Shown here one piece after another: positions 60,356 through 64,000 of a stretch of DNA of 64,000 nt (within the stretch, counting starts at the first letter, position 1; the number at the start of each line of letters is the position of its first letter). The translations under genes were made by a program, and so were the position numbers. The notes beneath the pieces are model-generated. The model did not search any database, was not told where the DNA came from, and worked only from the letters and a program-made list of their open reading frames with translations. Origin of the DNA: Centropus unirufus. Its lineage: Eukaryota > Chordata > Aves > Cuculiformes > Centropidae. The stretch covers positions 2,377,025 through 2,441,024 of the forward strand of contig VYZI01000054.1 in assembly GCA_013397695.1 (NCBI GenBank), in the 5' to 3' direction.

Positions 60356-61859
60356 CATTGTATTTTTGAACGTGACTTACAGAATTACGAATTCTATTCC
60401 GGCGAAGCTGATATATTGTGCTCACAGCTGCAGGAGCTGAGCAATTAAATTGATAATATTTGATGATAGTGTATGCATGTGTCAGGGGGGTGGTTGGGGG
60501 AACACATTCAATTTTGTTTGGCTCTCAAAACAAAGTCTTTGATTTTTGCAAGGTTGCAATTCTGTGCCTCCATGTGCAAGTGAGCCTTTTTCCCTTCCAA
60601 AGGGAGTGCCTGCATGCTGGAATTAAAATTTGCTCATGACTATCAGGCAGCAATCTATGACCGATTTGTTCTCACAATCTTCAAGGCAGGTACAGAAGAA
60701 TCAACATCAGAACAAGTTTCTCTTTCCATATGCATCAGTTTGCAAAGGGTGTTCTGTAGGTCAACATGTAGCTCACTCTTCCTAACGCAGAACACTTCAA
60801 CAAACTTCTGGGAGAAGGTACGTTTCTTAGGTGGACACATCTCCCATGAGAGCTAGACCGTGAGTAACATCTTTATTTCCCAGACTCCTAACCAAAACAA
60901 AATGAGAAGAAAAATTACTTTTCTTTGTCATTTGCCTAGGCCAAATTTGGACCAACAATATCAAGGTAGAACTACCTCATTAAAAGGCTCTTTGTTTCCT
61001 TTGCCTCTTATGCATTCCTGATTAAAGACAAGAAGAAACTGCCAAGCAACTGACTTGGATCCTGAGCCAAAAGCATCCGAGTCAATGAAAACACTTCCTA
61101 TTGATGCCATAGCCTCCAAAATCTATTGCCAGTGAGGCAACATGACATTTCGTGGAGACTTTACGCATTGTTAACCCTAACTGTGTATATTTACAGATGA
61201 AATAAAACATATGCAGAAAAATTCTTCTTCTTTGTTGTACTTCTGTGCAGTGTCTAACGCATCACAACAATGGACTTTAAATGTTATATTAATACTAAAG
61301 ATAAATCATAATTGTACTTGTAATGAATAGTTCAGCTGAGTTTTCTATCTGCAGTGATTAGCATTGTCTTCCCTCATAAAACTTAATTGTAACTTTCATT
61401 ACTTAGTGTTCATTATCAGCAACTTTATTAATGCCTGAGATAACAAATAACAACCTTTTAAAATTAATATACAGAAGATTCATGAGGATCTGTTTACCGC
61501 TGACCCATGGTCACTTCTCGGTTGAAATGCACCAGCATAACAGCAGTATAGGATGGGGGAAAAGGTGCTAAACTGATCCTAGAATAATTTGTGTTAGCTT
61601 TAAGTTAAAAAAATATGCATGTGTGTACATATATGCATATAGTCCATTACACACACTGAATTCACAATACATCAGTGGGATTTGTGTTCAAATAGGTTGC
61701 GTTTTTAGGGGAAATTGTAGAGCTTGGCTTATATTTTTTATTTAGTTCTTGTTGATCCTTTTCTCAAGGAAATGTAAACAATCACCCCAAAAAACAGCAA
61801 ATTTTGGCACGACCATATAGACCGAAGGAGGAAACTTTGTTATATAACATGAAGAACCT
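60356..61859. other. Gene-free sequence
   Basis: No gene recognised. A 'gggggg' patch lies near 60485-60500 and small frames occur at 60614-60856 on both strands. Confidence 0.5.
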
Positions 61860-62240
61860 GTGGTAACCATCCGCAGTGTATGTTGTTTGCTGTGACTTAC
61901 AGCTTTGCTTAAGCATTTTAAAGATTCTTGCAGGTCTTTTTCAAGCTGCCAGCTCTAGCCTAGGAATTATGGTAATGTGCCACTTCTGAGCCCTCGGCAG
62001 GATTTGCAACAGAGAAATCACATCAGCCTATGCTGATTAACAATTCCATTCCATCCAGAGATTTATATAAAAAAACTATCTTACATTTTGCTTTTTAATA
62101 AGAACGATCGCTATCTCAAATTGAGTCCCAGCAAATTTTAATAAAGGCCCAAGGTTGAGTGGCATTTTGCATGCTGATTTAGCTGTGATTGCTTGCTTTT
62201 GATGAGCACCAGCCGGGCATGTATAGCTTTCCTCAGAGCA
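61860..62240. promoter_or_regulatory. Candidate conserved non-coding (enhancer-like) block
   Basis: A repeat-free, evenly composed stretch. 'gattaacaattccattccatcc' combines a SOX-like 'aacaat' with two TEAD-like 'cattcc' words. 'ttttgcatgctgatttagctgtgattg' carries octamer-like and homeodomain-like words. It resembles known enhancer texture. Conservation is untested. Confidence 0.25.
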
Positions 62241-62878
62241 GGTTTAAAGACCAGTAGTAAGGAAAAGGATAAAAATAAAAACTTCTAACTGAAATTCGAG
62301 GTCTTTTCTCTCTATGATTGATTACTGAATAAATACCTACACATATCTCTACATTCAACCCACAAGTAATATTCCCTACAGCAAAACAGCTGTTTTAATG
62401 GCTTTTAATATACTCCTATGTCAAAATATGTTAAGTTTGAAGGCTACAATTATTAAAAAAAATATGATCAATTGGTTTATCTATTCATCTTCATGACAAC
62501 TCCTCAGCTTAATCAGCTGAGCATGGACAGGAATAAACTGATGCTTTTTTTCTGGTAGTTTTGTATTTATATGAGGGTCCCTTTTTAGCACATTCTTTGC
62601 CATTGTTTTGGATAGCACTGTCAGTGCTCTGAATAATAGTAGCATATAAGTACGATAAGCTTTCAGGTTTCTGTCATCATGCAATAGAGACCGTCTCTAT
62701 CAGCAGGCTATTAAAAAAAGAAGAACAAATTGTCAACGCATAATCTTTTGTAGCAACTCTTTGTGTTTGGAGTAAAAATATGCATTGGAAATATTTATTT
62801 GGGGAAAAATGTCATATCTGAAGTATGAGGAGAAAAAGGAGATTGCACAAAACAGTTGAAGTCAAAGCTCGGTAGCAG

Positions 62879-62919
62879 TGTGTGTGTGCATGTGTGTGTG
62901 TGCATGTACGTGTGTGCGT
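62879..62919. repeat. (GT)n/(TGCATG) simple repeat
   Basis: 'gtgtgtgtgtgcatgtgtgtgtgtgcatgtacgtgtgtgc', an alternating purine-pyrimidine tract of about 40 bases that could favour Z-DNA. Confidence 0.9.
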
Positions 62920-63254
62920 TATGAAAGTGGCAATGCCATAAAAGTGATCAGGTAAAGCATTCCATTTGTTTTGATTCAGCTTTTATGGTTCTTCTTTTTC
63001 ATCCCTCTCAATAAATTGTATTTCAAATTCTCTCATTAAAATAGTAACCCTTTCTTGCTCCAACTTGGGGAACAACAGAGGCAAGAAACCCTTTCATATA
63101 GGAACCATCCATCATCATTAGAAATAATGATCCTCCCACACAGTAAGTAGTGCAACGTACTTGAAGGAGTAACTCATTCCCACCCAGTTTCCTTTGCCTC
63201 TTTGAGGTATTGCAAATGATAATTTAAAGAAACAGTGTGTGAAAGACACCCTCA

Positions 63255-63340
63255 GTCACGAGAAAGCTATTTCCATCTTATAAACTGGGAAATTGAGGTA
63301 GGTGAGACAGAAAGGATCCCATATGATCTCAGTGGAGATG
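63255..63340 (-). mobile_element. Possible MIR-like SINE tail
   Basis: 'ttccatcttataaactgggaaattgaggtaggtgagacagaaagg' resembles the reversed MIR core 'ccattttacagatggggaaactgaggcacagaga'. Weakly supported. Confidence 0.4.
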
Positions 63341-63642
63341 TGGCCCTGTTTTCCAGTTTTATGTCCCATATTGCTTTAGAACACACAGGGAGCTGTTTTT
63401 ACAAAAATATTTTTACTTCATAGGGAGCAATGGAGGGAAAGAAAGAAAAGTAATGGCCGCTCCCCCAAGAGGTCATTTCAAGTAAACTTCATTGAGCCTG
63501 CATGACGCACTGCTGCACCCCCTTAGTTAGGTGAAACTCACTCAGCAATTAAAAAGTAAATGGAAAGAGCTGAGCAGGAAAAGGAGGAGCCTGTTGATCT
63601 CAAAGCTAAGTCTTGTCTAAGGCCTCAAATCACCTAAACATC

Positions 63643-63681
63643 TACTTAAGCCCAGTACATAAGCCCATATACTTAAGCCCA
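63643..63681. repeat. Short tandem repeat, 'acttaagccca' units
   Basis: Three imperfect units of 'tacttaagccca'/'tacataagccca' spaced about 14-17 bases apart. It may be a decayed arm of the ancient 'gcacttaagcatgtgcttaa' element. Confidence 0.6.
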
Positions 63682-64000
63682 AGCGTATGCTGAAGTCCAC
63701 ATGTAATTTTAAGTTAATAAAGGTACATTCAGATCAATATTTATTTCACATGATCAAGACCCTGTCTTAAGGCATCTCTGTAGTTTCTCTCCTTGGTTTG
63801 TGAAGACAAAAGCATTTCTTGAAGAGGGGGTTCTGGTATTAGACTAAAATCTCACTGGTAGTGCTGGCCTTTTCATCAGGAGGCTTCATAGAAGCTACTC
63901 CTCCTGAAGGGCCTCAATGCTTGCTGATAACACCTGACAGAAAAGACTTGAGGGAATTTCAACGTCAAAAAAAATCACAGTCCCCAAACCCCTCCTTCCA

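Larger units (their letters stand above)
62241..64000. other. Gene-free sequence
   Basis: No gene recognised up to the window end. It holds a GT repeat, a possible MIR tail and a short tandem repeat, listed separately. Confidence 0.5.

Noticed and set aside
1..64000. Endogenous retrovirus or LTR elements
   Set aside because: I looked for primer-binding sites, paired TG...CA ends with a polyadenylation signal and gag/pol/env motifs and found none that could be supported.
1..64000. CRISPR arrays, prokaryotic operons, phage or plasmid modules
   Set aside because: No regularly spaced direct repeats and no dense gene packing. The window is vertebrate repeat-rich DNA.

Overview
This window looks like bird nuclear DNA: AT-rich, non-coding sequence from an intergenic region or a very large intron. 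The main evidence is a set of chicken-repeat-1 (CR1) LINE copies, several with the bird-type 3' end: the reverse complement starts with 'atagaatcatagaatggtttgggttggaag', and forward copies end in 'ttctatgattcta'. There are also decayed amniote-wide repeats: L3/CR1-like LINEs, MIR/CORE-SINE-like tails, and short palindromic MITE-like elements. The species cannot be read from the sequence. No bacterial or viral gene organisation is present, and no complete protein-coding gene was recognised. Nearly all open frames are short and chance-like, and several of the longest lie antisense to CR1.

Layout. 1-6.4 kb: unique sequence with simple repeats and one very clean hairpin (5762-5792). 6.4-6.9 kb: an old CR1 3' end on the plus strand. 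6.9-14.2 kb: mostly unique sequence holding three weak gene-like signals, namely a TATA-box/first-exon-like element (8077-8166, +), a splice-bounded possible transmembrane exon (8487-8660, -) and a possible terminal exon (12719-12918, +). 14.25-16.63 kb: an inverted pair of SINE-like tails, a palindromic MITE-like element and a tRNA-like element. 17.99-18.20 kb: another possible minus-strand transmembrane exon, next to the largest element of the window. 18.3-20.34 kb (perhaps to 20.75): a long minus-strand CR1 that keeps endonuclease and reverse-transcriptase remnants but has internal deletions, one of which removes the catalytic FADD box. 20.8-35 kb: unique sequence with a CR1 3' end, an old L3-like LINE, a long polypyrimidine tract and scattered palindromes. 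35-48 kb: a second long L3-like fragment, MIR-like tails and several CR1 ends. 48.6-56.5 kb: tRNA-like palindromic elements and two larger CR1 copies. 57-64 kb: mostly repeat-poor, with two blocks (about 58.13-58.62 and 61.86-62.24 kb) that look like conserved non-coding or enhancer sequence, although conservation cannot be tested here.

There is no operon-like or pathway relation to describe. The most informative points are the internally deleted CR1, the recurring palindromic and tRNA-like ancient repeats, and two minus-strand candidate membrane-protein exons with good splice sites. All gene-like calls are tentative. Repeat calls rest on recalled family consensus patterns, not on a database search.
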